Shown here: piece by piece, positions 43,001 through 51,473 of the stretch | Layout: each line of letters opens with the position of its first letter | Numbering within the stretch: position 1 is the stretch's first letter | Assembly (NCBI GenBank): GCA_951799405.1 | Contig: OX637345.1 | Location: forward strand, 124,001 to 188,000 | Length of the DNA stretch: 64,000 nt | Direction of reading: 5' to 3' | Source: Agapetus fuscipes | Lineage: Eukaryota > Arthropoda > Insecta > Trichoptera > Glossosomatidae | Notes under the pieces: generated by a model | What the model was told of the DNA's origin: nothing | What the model saw: only the letters and a program-made list of their open reading frames with translations | The model's database searches: none | Position numbers and translations under genes: made by a program

Positions 43001-44030
43001 ACCGCAGGGATCCGTACTCGGGCCTCTTCTTTTTACGTTGTACACGAGGGAGCTTGAAAGCGTCATTCACAAACGGGGATTGAAAGCACATATATACGCA
43101 GATGATTGCCAAATCTTTTCAGACTGCAAACCATCAGATGTTGACTACTTAAAATCAACGGTGGCGGAATGCGTCGCAGATGTAAACATTTGGATGCGAT
43201 CACATCGTCTGATGCTCAACCCCAACAAAACGGAGATTATGTGGTTAACCACGGCCAGAAGAGCATACCTAATAGATCATTCTCCAGTAACAATCTCTGG
43301 CGCTAACATTGTTCCATCCAGCGATGTAAGATTGCTAGGAGTCCATCTAGACAGCTCCCTTTGCCTGGACAAACAAATTAGCAGTACTGTCAGCTCTGGC
43401 TTTTATGGTCTCAGGCAGCTGAAACAAGCAAGAAACTGCGTACCACCTGACGCCATGAAGGCGCTGATAAATGCCTTCGTCATCTCCAAGGTAGACTACT
43501 GCAACGGTATCTATGCTGCACAACCAAAATGCCAGCTAAACAGATTACAGTCTGTAATGAACGCCAGCGCCCGCCTGATTTATGGTCAGAGCAAGTACTG
43601 CCACATTACTCCACTCCTGCAGAAGCTTCACTGGTTGAGGATCCCAGAAAGGATTAAATTTAAGCTGGGCCTCACGGTACACAAAGCGCTGCATGGAGTG
43701 GCGCCAGAGTACTTGCAGGAGCTTATACTACCGAGGAGTCTGAGCGAGAGGGGGCTCACTCTGCGATCTGCCGACAGTGCTCTTACATCTGTCAGCACTC
43801 AACACAGAAAAAGATGTACAGTGTTCGGAGACCGCGCTTTCGCCGTTGCGGGACCGTCCACTTGGAACCAGCTGCCTCCTGAAGTGCGTGCCAAGGAAGG
43901 GATCGAGAGCTTCAAGAAGGGAATGAAGACTCATTTCTTCACCGCCGCGTCAAGCCTGAAAGCGCCCTTGCAGTGACAGCAGTCACGAAACGGCGCTATA
44001 CAAATCATCATCATCATCATCATCATCATC
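40020..44030 (+). mobile_element. Full-length L2-like LINE, apparently intact
   Basis: A 5' UTR of about 780 bp, one long ORF (40800-43976), a short 3' UTR with GGCGCTATACAAATC and an (ATC)n tail at 44004-44030. The 5' limit is estimated from where LTR-element sequence stops. Confidence 0.88.
40800..43976 (+). CDS. L2-like LINE polyprotein: endonuclease and reverse transcriptase
   Basis: 1058 codons without interruption. A basic N-terminal region of about 90 residues (KTTRARGRRGGRLTKER) precedes the endonuclease (about 95-320): KIAAWNCRSLNNKVDDI, VLALSETWHEDYNSASLKSL, NWVNHGGVAVIVS, IIITGDFNIRMDRPGD and CDKGLSDHNLVTMEV, with all catalytic residues. RT (about 540-800): PNKYSQLDPIPTWLVK, KANYRPISNLPLLGKILERI, LLDMSAAFDTVDHSILLQKL, SGVPQGSVLGPLLFTLYTRE and HIYADDCQIFSDCKP (YADD). 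C-terminus: KVDYCNGIYAAQPK, RLQSVMNASARLIYGQSKYC, VFGDRAFAVAGPSTWNQLPP. Both enzymes look competent, the best candidate for an active element here. Confidence 0.95.
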   Translation: MATSIINQDISYTKKELMKLRETALSYIATPEFFQKLKKWSIGKGEEKNKKTTRARGRRGGRLTKERLANDDQRKEHISPKRTCVNQRHKKQQEKLIKIAAWNCRSLNNKVDDINDIFQDESLDVLALSETWHEDYNSASLKSLRALGYSLVEVARKHKKSRTQDTCNWVNHGGVAVIVSPGLRITKLSTGHDFRHFEHLSCRILSGSKAITLINVYRPGSQNITSGFFDDLQILFEWISIRTEKIIITGDFNIRMDRPGDTNTMKLKSLLSDFGCHQWITSPTHSAGGLLDLIITREDDMPNTVMVCDKGLSDHNLVTMEVNISKPMSSYTTSSSRAWRLADLEKFRADLSVQISSVEELLTHKTCDELMTFYNDTLTALADKHAPITTKTRLIRVSADWFDEECRNMKKTLRKAERQNKKLLTNASKEQWLSALKSYRSTIKEKKSHYWLNKIDETKGNPRQLWKSLNHLTGNNSTKTDTVSSVTAKELSNFFEEKISKIREISDTATEPEMTEYNTSSLETLADTSSAEVTKWIIAAPNKYSQLDPIPTWLVKSCRDELAPLIAVIFNKSLRHGTMPKLLKLAEITPILKKAQQDPEDKANYRPISNLPLLGKILERIVAARLTLYLKGNNLFAKHQSAYREAHSTETGLLRLVSDLTIAIEQGNIAILALLDMSAAFDTVDHSILLQKLELTLGIRNKALSWLKSYLSDRKQVIKLNNTLTTQSTVTSGVPQGSVLGPLLFTLYTRELESVIHKRGLKAHIYADDCQIFSDCKPSDVDYLKSTVAECVADVNIWMRSHRLMLNPNKTEIMWLTTARRAYLIDHSPVTISGANIVPSSDVRLLGVHLDSSLCLDKQISSTVSSGFYGLRQLKQARNCVPPDAMKALINAFVISKVDYCNGIYAAQPKCQLNRLQSVMNASARLIYGQSKYCHITPLLQKLHWLRIPERIKFKLGLTVHKALHGVAPEYLQELILPRSLSERGLTLRSADSALTSVSTQHRKRCTVFGDRAFAVAGPSTWNQLPPEVRAKEGIESFKKGMKTHFFTAASSLKAPLQ

Positions 44031-44134
44031 GGCGGTTGCTGTTGTAGCAAGGATTGCTGTGCCGTAGTTCGGCGTTTGCTGCTTGGGCAGCGGGATTGTT
44101 GTTTGTTGCTACGCTGTGCAGCTATGGTGAGCGA
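44031..44134 (-). other. LTR-element scrap right of the L2 insertion
   Basis: TTGCTGTTGTAGCAAGGATT-type sequence with no coding signal. It differs from the DNA next to the other 135-bp repeat, so the LTR pair is not symmetrical. Confidence 0.4.
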
Positions 44135-44269
44135 CGTACGCGTTTTATACTCCCACTCGTTCTCGCGGGCCCACTACTAGGGGTGGGCACGCACAATTTT
44201 CGGATTATCTTCTTTTTATCTGATTTCAGATATCTGGTTTTCTTTCATCTTCTGTACTGATGCACCACA
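44135..44269 (-). repeat. LTR end, copy 2 of the 135-bp direct repeat
   Basis: Identical to 39491-39625 with no indels. Its right edge CACCACA is followed by non-LTR DNA (44270-44378) that belongs to the rest of the composite insertion. Confidence 0.85.
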
Positions 44270-44378
44270 ACACATTCTATAGGTTGGATTTCTCGAACCT
44301 GCAAAGGTATTGGTTTTATGGAGATAAAATGGAAAACAAGACATAGTGAGATTAGGTAATCTAAAATTGATTTTATTT

Positions 44379-45480
44379 AACTTGTCTGACTAGAGTTCTG
44401 GCCGAAATAATTCAGTACTCCCAACGAATTTGATTTAGTAGTGTTTGTGTTCCAGCATGCATCATTTTGAGATGAAAGTATTTTACGATCAGTCGTGATA
44501 AGGGATGCTTTGAATCAAGTATAAGTGGATGTTTGCTATTATCTGATATAGCCGCATGATTAAGCCTACCTCCTACGCGTAGGAGGTTGTTGCTATCAAC
44601 GAACGGGGTTAGTAATCGCAACCTACTTCCATGGGAAATCTGTTGGCGATTGAGTAACTTTGCTATTTCTGAGGCAAAACTATTGCCTTGAGCTATTTTC
44701 ACTAATGAGTTAATGGCATAAGTGATTTCCTTTGTGGACAACTGTCCACGAAATTTGGTTCTAAAGCGCAACATGTAAACAGTGACTCGATACAGTCGAC
44801 TGAATGTGGAAAATCTATGAAATATTGCGTTGTCTGTGGGAGGGTGCACTACAACGAAGACCTTTTTTGCTGTTCTTACTTCTGGAAGATTGATCGGCTT
44901 TTGTGGCTCCGAATGTGGCCACTGAGAAGAACAAGTGATCAACCAGTCCGGACCATTCCACCATAATGGTGAATTGGCTAGTGTAACAGGATCCACGCCT
45001 CGTGAGATCAAGTCTGCGGGGTTGTCTATAGATTTAACATGTCCCCACTTAGCTGTAGATGATAGATTTTGAATTTCTGCAACCCTGTTGGCTACAAACT
45101 GTGTCCAACGATAAGGTTGGTCACTAATCCAAGCGAGTGCTATGCTGGAGTCTGTCCACAGAAATGCATCTGTGAAATTGAGTGTTATCATTCCAATGAC
45201 ACGATTGTACAAGTTAGACAGCAACAACGCCGCGCACAGTTCCAAACGTGGTAGACAGATTTGCTTTAAAGGGGCCACCTTTGACTTTGCACAGAGTAAT
45301 TGACAGGAGTACCCGCTGGTAACGGGATCGTATGAAACAAGATAAAGACATGCTCCATATGCCTTCTCTGATGCATCAGCAAATCCATGTAGGGTGACAA
45401 TGAGTTTATCATGAGACGACAGTACATGTCGTTTCATTTGAACAATGGCTGTGGAATTGAATCGTTGAGCAAAGTTTTTC
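44379..45480 (-). pseudogene. BEL/Pao RNase H region and integrase zinc finger
   Basis: Minus strand: VTLHGFADASEKAYGACLYL (Asp of the Pao RNase H-like domain), LCAKSKVAPLKQICLPRLEL, ALLLSNLYNRVIGM, DAFLWTDSSIALAWI (second Asp), VKSIDNPADLISRGVDP, and the integrase N-terminal finger YFHLKMMHAGTQTLLNQIRW. TAG-type stop after RWEY (normally Trp) then ISARTLVRQV up to the insertion. Upstream KEEWKNFAQRFNSTAIVQMK fits the RT-RNase H link. Confidence 0.9.
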
Positions 45481-46488
45481 CATTCTTCTTTGGTGTTTGA
45501 CGATAATTCAGTGATAATGACAGATAATGCAGTGATTGCTTCAGAAATCGAAATGGTTGATTAATGGATCCCTTGGATGGGTGTGTTTACCTTTGAAGCA
45601 GGTAAACCTAATTGATTTGCAAGTTTCTTTGAGATAAAATTGGCTTGCGAGCCGTTATCTAAGATGGCTCGGACAACTACTTTACGTCCCTTTTTGTTAA
45701 CAACATTTACCATAACGGTTGTTAGCAATGAATGATCACTAGCAGTCGTCGCAGAGAGCGCTACCTTTGAATGTTCAGAGTGTAACATAGAATGATGTCG
45801 TTTTCCACAACGAGCGCACGAATATTTGGATAAGCACTCCTTTGCATAATGACCCTTTGTCAAACAATTGGTGCAAAGATTTTTTTCGCGCGTGAACTTG
45901 AATCGGTCACCAACAGAAAGTTTATTGAATTTTGGGCATTTGGCAATCCAGTGGTTGTCATTGCACATTTTGCAAGACTCTTTAGTAGCTACGAATGACT
46001 TTTTTATCAGTGGTTTAGTATTGGGCTTGGTGTACTGCGATGCAATTTCCATACGATGAGCCTTATCGTTAATGAATGAAATGAATTCTATCAACGATCC
46101 AGACTCAAATCGTTCCCATGCTGCGACCATTTCGCAGTCGAATTCTTTCCTAAAATTATGAATTAAAAGCATGTCTCAATTGAATGTATCTACTCCTAAT
46201 GCTGTAATGGCACTTAAATTTGCTGACAGTGCATCTGCAAAAGCTTTAAGTTCTTTAAAATTTCTAGGATTGATTTTTAAAGCATAAATATTATCTAAGT
46301 GGGCTTTCAAAATTAAATCTTTATTTTCAAATCTTGTCTTTAGTAATTGAAAGGCTGCTTGGTAATTATCTCCTGATAATTGGAATTGATTTAATGGAGA
46401 AGCCGCATCTCCTGTTAAAGCTTTTTTCAAATGGATGAATTTTTCTATGCTACTAAGTTTTGTATTAGAGTCTATCAGTGCTGTGAAT
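45481..46488 (-). pseudogene. BEL/Pao Gag C-terminal part and protease
   Basis: From right to left: FTALIDSNTKLSSIEKFIHL, QLSGDNYQAAFQLLKTRFEN, ADALSANLSAITALGVD, then (45561-46172) Gag end with zinc knuckles CKMCNDNHWIAKCP, CTNCLTKGHYAKEC, CARCGKRHHSMLH, and the aspartic protease start RAILDNGSQANFISKKLANQ. After the sequence NTPIQGIH the frame stops and runs within about 100 bases into the RNase H link, so the rest of protease and the entire RT core (normally several hundred residues) are deleted. Confidence 0.88.
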
Positions 46489-46492
46489 GTAT

Positions 46493-47007
46493 TGTTACGA
46501 AATTAGGGTTCAATTGTCTTCAAATTAAAAATACACAGGTCTTCTTCAATAGTTATTTATTTTACACAGTTACAAAATTTATTTTCACACTACTTTCTCG
46601 ATTATTCCATTGGTTTCGGTTCACTGATCAGATGGCTTCGATGTGTTTGTTAGTCGCTATGATACTGGCCCGCTCTGCAGGCCATTCGCACCTTTATACT
46701 CTTCAGAGCAGTATGATCCAGAACTAAAGTCGCCAGACGGTTCCAGAGTAATTATTACTTCTCGATGTTTCACGTACTACCTAGACACAACCAAAATCCT
46801 ACCTACAAATGTAATACAGAATTCCTATAATTATAACAAGTACCTACTTAGCCTAGAGAATTCTACACTTATACACAATTATCGATCTTACCTACCAATA
46901 CTTTTGAGGATTCTTATAACTATAACTATCCATACTTATTTCAATATTTATATTTACATAACACTATAACTACCCATACTTATTTCAATATTTATATTTA
47001 CATAACA
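46493..47007 (-). repeat. 3' LTR of the Gag-only element
   Basis: 515 bp. It carries a 44-bp tandem duplication at its right end (TAACTATCCATACTTATTTC and TAACTACCCATACTTATTTC units, each followed by AATATTTATATTTACATAAC). No differences from the other LTR were seen. Confidence 0.96.
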
Positions 47008-47021
47008 CTACCCCCCACCTA
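47008..47021 (-). promoter_or_regulatory. Polypurine tract overlapping the Gag stop codon
   Basis: Minus strand AGGTGGGGGGTAG then TGTTATG of the LTR. It also encodes the last residues (Gly-Gly-Gly-stop) of Gag. Confidence 0.8.
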
Positions 47022-49383
47022 GACTGTTTCGTCCCGGAACAGTCTTGACTCTGTGTAGGTAGGAGCATGCTGATCCACTTCGACACCCTGTGGTCAGGAA
47101 GAAGTGGCAGTCCACGGATTTCTCCCCACTGGCTCTCGGCTGCGCTTGCTCGCAGCACACCATGACGCTGATGCCGACTCCCGAGAACACTGCTTCAATC
47201 ATACTCCGGATTATCCGCCAGTCTCGATTAGCGCGGCCGCCACCCATCTTCGGTATTGCCAGACGCGCCTGCTGATCCTCCAACATGTAGTCACGCAGCT
47301 CAACAAGGCCGTCCCACAATGCCTTGTAGTCCTCTTCCAGGTTGCTGGAATCCGGGACAATCAGGCAGTATGCTTGTTGACGCCCCTTCGGTAGTCTCAG
47401 AGCTCTTCCTTGCGGGCTGCTCGAGGGTTGCGGTTCTCCGAATTTGTATCGGAAGACCCGTGCAATTCCTCTAGACATATCTAGATCTTCCGGTACACTG
47501 CATGCCAGTGTGTGGTCCCTAGTGACCTCAAATAAGTCCTTGTGGACTTCTGTGGTCACCCCATGGCGAATCTTCTGTCCCTCTTGCACCTTGCTCCAGA
47601 ACGTCTCAAACAGGGGCGCTTCTTTGGATGCGACGCATTTTTGTACTCTCTGGGCGGGCTGGTCATTGTTTGACCACTTTGCTCTTTGAGTTGGCCGGTG
47701 GTTATCCTTCATTCGAGCTCCCGCCTCCTTGGTGTTGCTGATCTTGGACTCCAGGTTGGCGATGGTGTCCTTCGTCCTGGGCCCCTGCCCAGCTTCCAGC
47801 TGCTGGAGCTTAGTCTTAAGCCCCTTGTTCTGTCTCTCCAGGCTCAGCACAGTCTCGTGCAACTCGTCCCTCTCGGCCTCCGCTGTTCGCCGGACCCTTT
47901 CACTGCTGGCCAAGTTCTTCGTCAGCTGCCTGTTCTCAGTCTCCATGACTTTGACCTTTCTCTCGGCATCCTGGAGCTGTTTCCTCAGCCGTTTGTTCAT
48001 CTCCATGGTGGTCTCTACATCCTTGCGGTCGTCTTCCAATTTCTCCGGTCCTTGAGACTTTGGGCACCTCGCGCTCAGGTGTCCTTGCTGGCCACACGTC
48101 CAGCAGTGCGCCTTCTGTCTCGTTGGCTCAAGTTGCTGCAGCACTTTTTCTATTATTTCCTCGGTTGTAGGTAGTTTGACCTCCTCTGCCTTGATTGCAC
48201 AAACCCTGGCGTGGCCCCTGATGGACTGTTTGACAGCCTCAAATTCGAGAGCTCGGCTTAGCGCCTCGTTCAACGTCTTCGGAAGAGCCAGCTTCACTGC
48301 TTGCTGCGTCTCCCATTCTCTCAATCCGTTCAGGAACTTGTCCACTGCCAAGCTCTCGCAGATGTCATCAGGGAATGTCGGGTAAGCGTCTCGTACCAGG
48401 CGGGCGATGTCCATCTCAAACTCCTGGAGGCTCTCGTTGGGCTTCTGCACCCTTGTGTTCAGCTGTGACCTGTACAGCTGCCCCAGGCACTTGTGGCCAT
48501 AGCGCATATCCAAGCGCTGCTTCAGCTGCCCAAAGTCACCACGGTTGTCCAAGGGTATGGCCTGCAGAACCCTGAGAGCGTCTCCTCGGAGCGACAGGCT
48601 GAGAACCGAAGCCTTCTTCTGCTGGCTCCAGGCTCCCATCATGGCAGCCGTCTCAAAGAGGGTCAAGTATTCCTCCCACGACGTCTTCCCGTCGAAGGTT
48701 GGGAGGTTGTGCTTGGCTAGGGAAGGGTCATCATCCCCTCTTGTGATCCTGGTTGGAGTTGAGCATCCCTGGTCGGTCTCGTCGTGAAGGCCGCCTTTGG
48801 GGGAGATTCTGGTGGACTCCATCTGGCACTTGTCAGCCAGCTCGGCACGCAGACGGTCTTCCAGGTTTGACATCCGAGTCTCCATTTCCCCCTTCAGGGC
48901 CGAGAGGTTGGTTGTCATCTTCTCCTCTATTTCTCCTTTCAGGGTTGTGAGACTATCCGCTATCTCCGCCTTCAGGGTCCTGGCGTTGTCAGCCATCTCC
49001 GCCTTCAGGTCTTCCCTCAGGGTCTTGGAATTGTCAGCCATTTTCTCCTCCAGGGTCTTGGCGTTGTCAGCCATCTTCTCCTCCAGGGTCTTGGCGTTGT
49101 CAGCCATCTCCACTTTCAGTCCTGTCAGGTTACTGGTCATCTTCTCCTCCATGGTAGTGAGGCCTTCCTTCAAGTTTCCATTGATGCTGAGGTTCAGCTC
49201 CTCAAGGGCGCGGTCTCCCCCAGATGCCATGACAAAGTATGCCGGGTCTTCGCCTGACTGTTCTAGAGCTTCCATGAGGCGTGCTTGTAAGGCCGCCTTC
49301 CCTCCTGAGGTCTCCAGGTCCCTCTCCAGAAGCTCATTCTTAAGCTCAGTGACTTTGAGGTCCTTGATGTTCACCTTAGCCAT
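47008..49383 (-). CDS. Gag polyprotein: SAP, Gag, CCHC, macro and CCCH domains
   Basis: 791 aa. Residues 1-45 resemble a SAP DNA-binding domain (LKVTELKNELLERDLETSGG). 65-190 is a coiled coil with tandem MADNAKTLEEK heptads. About 220-400 is retrotransposon Gag (LPTFDGKTSWEEYLTLFETA, SLRGDALRVL, FLNGLREWETQQAVK). About 435-450 is the knuckle CWTCGQQGHLSARC. 460-545 is a second coiled coil. About 610-746 is a macro domain of the OARD1/TARG1 type: DLFEVTRDHTLACSVPEDLD, MSRGIARVFRYKFG, AYCLIVPDSSNLEEDY, AIPKMGGGRANRDW, IRSMIEAVF. 759-777 is a CCCH finger, C-x7-C-x5-C-x3-H. By eye the catalytic Asp of TARG1 is Ala here, so ADP-ribose binding is likelier than hydrolysis. No protease or pol. Confidence 0.88.
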   Translation of the reverse strand: MAKVNIKDLKVTELKNELLERDLETSGGKAALQARLMEALEQSGEDPAYFVMASGGDRALEELNLSINGNLKEGLTTMEEKMTSNLTGLKVEMADNAKTLEEKMADNAKTLEEKMADNSKTLREDLKAEMADNARTLKAEIADSLTTLKGEIEEKMTTNLSALKGEMETRMSNLEDRLRAELADKCQMESTRISPKGGLHDETDQGCSTPTRITRGDDDPSLAKHNLPTFDGKTSWEEYLTLFETAAMMGAWSQQKKASVLSLSLRGDALRVLQAIPLDNRGDFGQLKQRLDMRYGHKCLGQLYRSQLNTRVQKPNESLQEFEMDIARLVRDAYPTFPDDICESLAVDKFLNGLREWETQQAVKLALPKTLNEALSRALEFEAVKQSIRGHARVCAIKAEEVKLPTTEEIIEKVLQQLEPTRQKAHCWTCGQQGHLSARCPKSQGPEKLEDDRKDVETTMEMNKRLRKQLQDAERKVKVMETENRQLTKNLASSERVRRTAEAERDELHETVLSLERQNKGLKTKLQQLEAGQGPRTKDTIANLESKISNTKEAGARMKDNHRPTQRAKWSNNDQPAQRVQKCVASKEAPLFETFWSKVQEGQKIRHGVTTEVHKDLFEVTRDHTLACSVPEDLDMSRGIARVFRYKFGEPQPSSSPQGRALRLPKGRQQAYCLIVPDSSNLEEDYKALWDGLVELRDYMLEDQQARLAIPKMGGGRANRDWRIIRSMIEAVFSGVGISVMVCCEQAQPRASGEKSVDCHFFLTTGCRSGSACSYLHRVKTVPGRNSLGGG

Positions 49384-49725
49384 TTTTTTTTTTTAACAAA
49401 CTTCAAAACAAAAATATTTGCAAATTTATTTAATACGGGTTATGAGTTTTATATATAAAGTTATTTTGAATACGTACTTTAGCAAAAATAATAATTTGTC
49501 TGATTACACTGATTGGTAGGTAGGTACTGTCTTTTAATATTTATTTTTAATTCACCAATATTTTTAACATAATAATGTCTGATAGTACATAATTATTTAT
49601 TTCGTCTCAAGTCTTTCAAACACACAGGTAGGTACTTAATGTACATTCACACACTTGTAAACAAAGGATAGTTATTCAAAAACTTTTTCTCGATGAATCT
49701 GGAACGTTCTTTTGTAATATTTTTC

Positions 49726-49760
<35 letters not shown>

Positions 49761-50038
49761 CACACACAATAATAAAAAAACTATGGTCCAATTTGATGAC
49801 TTTCTCAATGCGGTAAAATAGTCATTATGTTATGTCCAGAATTATGTTCCATATGATGTTCCAGAATTTATAAGCAACTTGCTTTTGCGTCTTTTCTTTT
49901 AACAAAAATTTATTTAAACACTTGTTTTCACAAAAGTCAGTTCACACAAAGTTCAATTTGAATAAAGTTCATTTTAACACTTATTTAATTTATTTTATTT
50001 ATTTTTAGACAGAAGATCTTAATTTTTCTTGACAATTC
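49384..50038 (-). other. 5' leader of the Gag-only element
   Basis: AT-rich untranslated DNA between primer site and Gag ATG, with a run of about 31 T at 49726-49757. No ORF or splice pair is evident. Confidence 0.7.
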
Positions 50039-50054
50039 CGCACCTGACGCCAAT
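50039..50054 (-). promoter_or_regulatory. Primer-binding site
   Basis: Plus strand GCACCTGACGCCAAT ends two bases before the LTR. The CCA at 50050-50052 is the tRNA 3' end image, so the minus strand TGGCGTCAGGTGC pairs with a tRNA acceptor stem. Confidence 0.75.
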
Positions 50055-50569
50055 TGTTACGAAATTAGGGTTCAATTGTCTTCAAATTAAAAATACACAG
50101 GTCTTCTTCAATAGTTATTTATTTTACACAGTTACAAAATTTATTTTCACACTACTTTCTCGATTATTCCATTGGTTTCGGTTCACTGATCAGATGGCTT
50201 CGATGTGTTTGTTAGTCGCTATGATACTGGCCCGCTCTGCAGGCCATTCGCACCTTTATACTCTTCAGAGCAGTATGATCCAGAACTAAAGTCGCCAGAC
50301 GGTTCCAGAGTAATTATTACTTCTCGATGTTTCACGTACTACCTAGACACAACCAAAATCCTACCTACAAATGTAATACAGAATTCCTATAATTATAACA
50401 AGTACCTACTTAGCCTAGAGAATTCTACACTTATACACAATTATCGATCTTACCTACCAATACTTTTGAGGATTCTTATAACTATAACTATCCATACTTA
50501 TTTCAATATTTATATTTACATAACACTATAACTACCCATACTTATTTCAATATTTATATTTACATAACA
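50055..50569 (-). repeat. 5' LTR of the Gag-only element
   Basis: 515 bp, no difference seen from 46493-47007. The right edge TACATAACA is followed by the GTAT duplication and then BEL Gag sequence. Confidence 0.96.
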
Positions 50570-50964
50570 GTATCTTTGAATGATAGCCAGTTTTCATATT
50601 TCCCATTGAATTTAGGAATTTCGATACGTTCTAAACTTATTTCTTGCATCACGTGCTGATGCATCTCGGTGGATTTCTGTACTGGTGTTGTTGATTGAGG
50701 CTTGATTAATAAAGCCTCATACGAAGCGATCAATGATAGAATTCTCTCTTCCATCTTTTGGACACGTTCTATGAATTTATCATCATCAGCAATTTGCACA
50801 CAATTTTTTTCATAAAGATCATTAAATCTATGATTTAACAGTCGTAGTTGTTCCAACTTCACTTGGATCAACCTGCCTTCCTGGCTGTTTTCGTCGACAG
50901 CGTCTACTTCAAATGTTGTTAGACGGGCTGGCATCGTTTGCAGCCAAGCCGCAAACGACGTCAT
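50570..50964 (-). pseudogene. BEL/Pao Gag N-terminal part
   Basis: Starts MTSFAAWLQTMPARLTTFEV at 50964. Has a helical region (QVKLEQLRLLNHRFNDLYEK) and ends IEIPKFNGKYENWLSFKD, the conserved P-x-F-x-G-x-x-x-x-W-x-x-F of Pao Gag. The Gag-only element then interrupts it; the next residues continue at 46488. Confidence 0.88.
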
Positions 50965-51473
50965 TGTTACTGTGGTTTGTAAAACCTTAACAAATTATCA
51001 AAGCAATTGGTCGAACCTCAAATATACAAATGTCCTAAACAATTCATTCGATAATTCGATGTTCACCCTTAATATTTTAACTACCTTTGCACCAATAAAA
51101 AACAGAATGACAGAGTTACTCATCTTATATTAGTCCTGGACCCTGATGCAGCTGATGAGTCGTCCGTTATGAAGCTCCAAGCTCCCCGGCGGCATACCCC
51201 CCGGTTGAATGTAGTTTTCTGCTGGCAGCCCAGTTGAATCCTCTTGATTCTTCTGGCGCCTCCTTGATGTGACTTTGCAAGCCTGCCAAGTCCCTTTGAC
51301 TGGCGGCTGATTTCCGTGACGCACGCGCAGCCTCCCTTAAGTCTTCAGCAGCGTCGACCGGCTCCTTGATGTGACTTTGCAAGCCTGCCAAGTCCCTTTG
51401 ACTGGCGGCTGAATTCCGTGACACACGCGCACGATGGTTTGGAATATATTTTATCGGGTCGTATGGACCAAAA
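50965..51473 (-). other. BEL/Pao 5' leader with a 102-bp duplication
   Basis: TCCTTGATGTGACTTTGCAA then GCCTGCCAAGTCCCTTTGAC and TGGCGGCTGA begins at 51261 and again at 51363 (period 102). The primer site is next to the LTR: minus strand TGGTCCATACGACCCG about four bases inside. Confidence 0.75.

Larger units (their letters stand above)
38207..44378. mobile_element. Composite insertion in BEL integrase
   Basis: Breaks the integrase zinc finger between ...ISARTLVRQV (ending at 44379) and IRECTLC (38200). It is flanked by AACTT (44379-44383) and GACTT (38202-38206), a one-mismatch duplication. Its left end is a (TTTA)n LINE tail. Inside lie an LTR-type element with a 135-bp direct repeat pair and an intact L2 LINE. 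Confidence 0.75.
46493..50569 (-). mobile_element. Gag-only LTR retrotransposon with a macro domain
   Basis: 4077 bp. Identical 515-bp LTRs (46493-47007 and 50055-50569) begin TGTTACGAAATTAGG and end TACATAACA. Target duplication GTAT at 46489-46492 and 50570-50573; removing the element and one copy restores the BEL Gag frame. Minus orientation: primer site ATTGGCGTCAGGTGCGG next to the 5' LTR (complement ends at 50054), purine tract GGTGGGGGGTAG at the 3' LTR (complement 47008-47019). One ORF only. Identical LTRs point to a very recent insertion mobilised in trans by another element's pol. Confidence 0.94.

Noticed and set aside
47008..47600. Macro domain as part of a host gene captured next to the LTR
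   Set aside because: It is in one uninterrupted frame with Gag and lies wholly between the PBS and PPT of an element with identical LTRs, so it belongs to the element.
47686..49396. Several plus-strand frames of 60-200 codons opposite Gag
   Set aside because: They arise from the low stop density opposite the Gag ORF, notably its heptad repeats. No domain was seen.
49726..49757. Long T-run as a poly(A) tail of an inserted retrogene
   Set aside because: No coding sequence or target duplication is attached to it. It is a homopolymer in the LTR element's leader.
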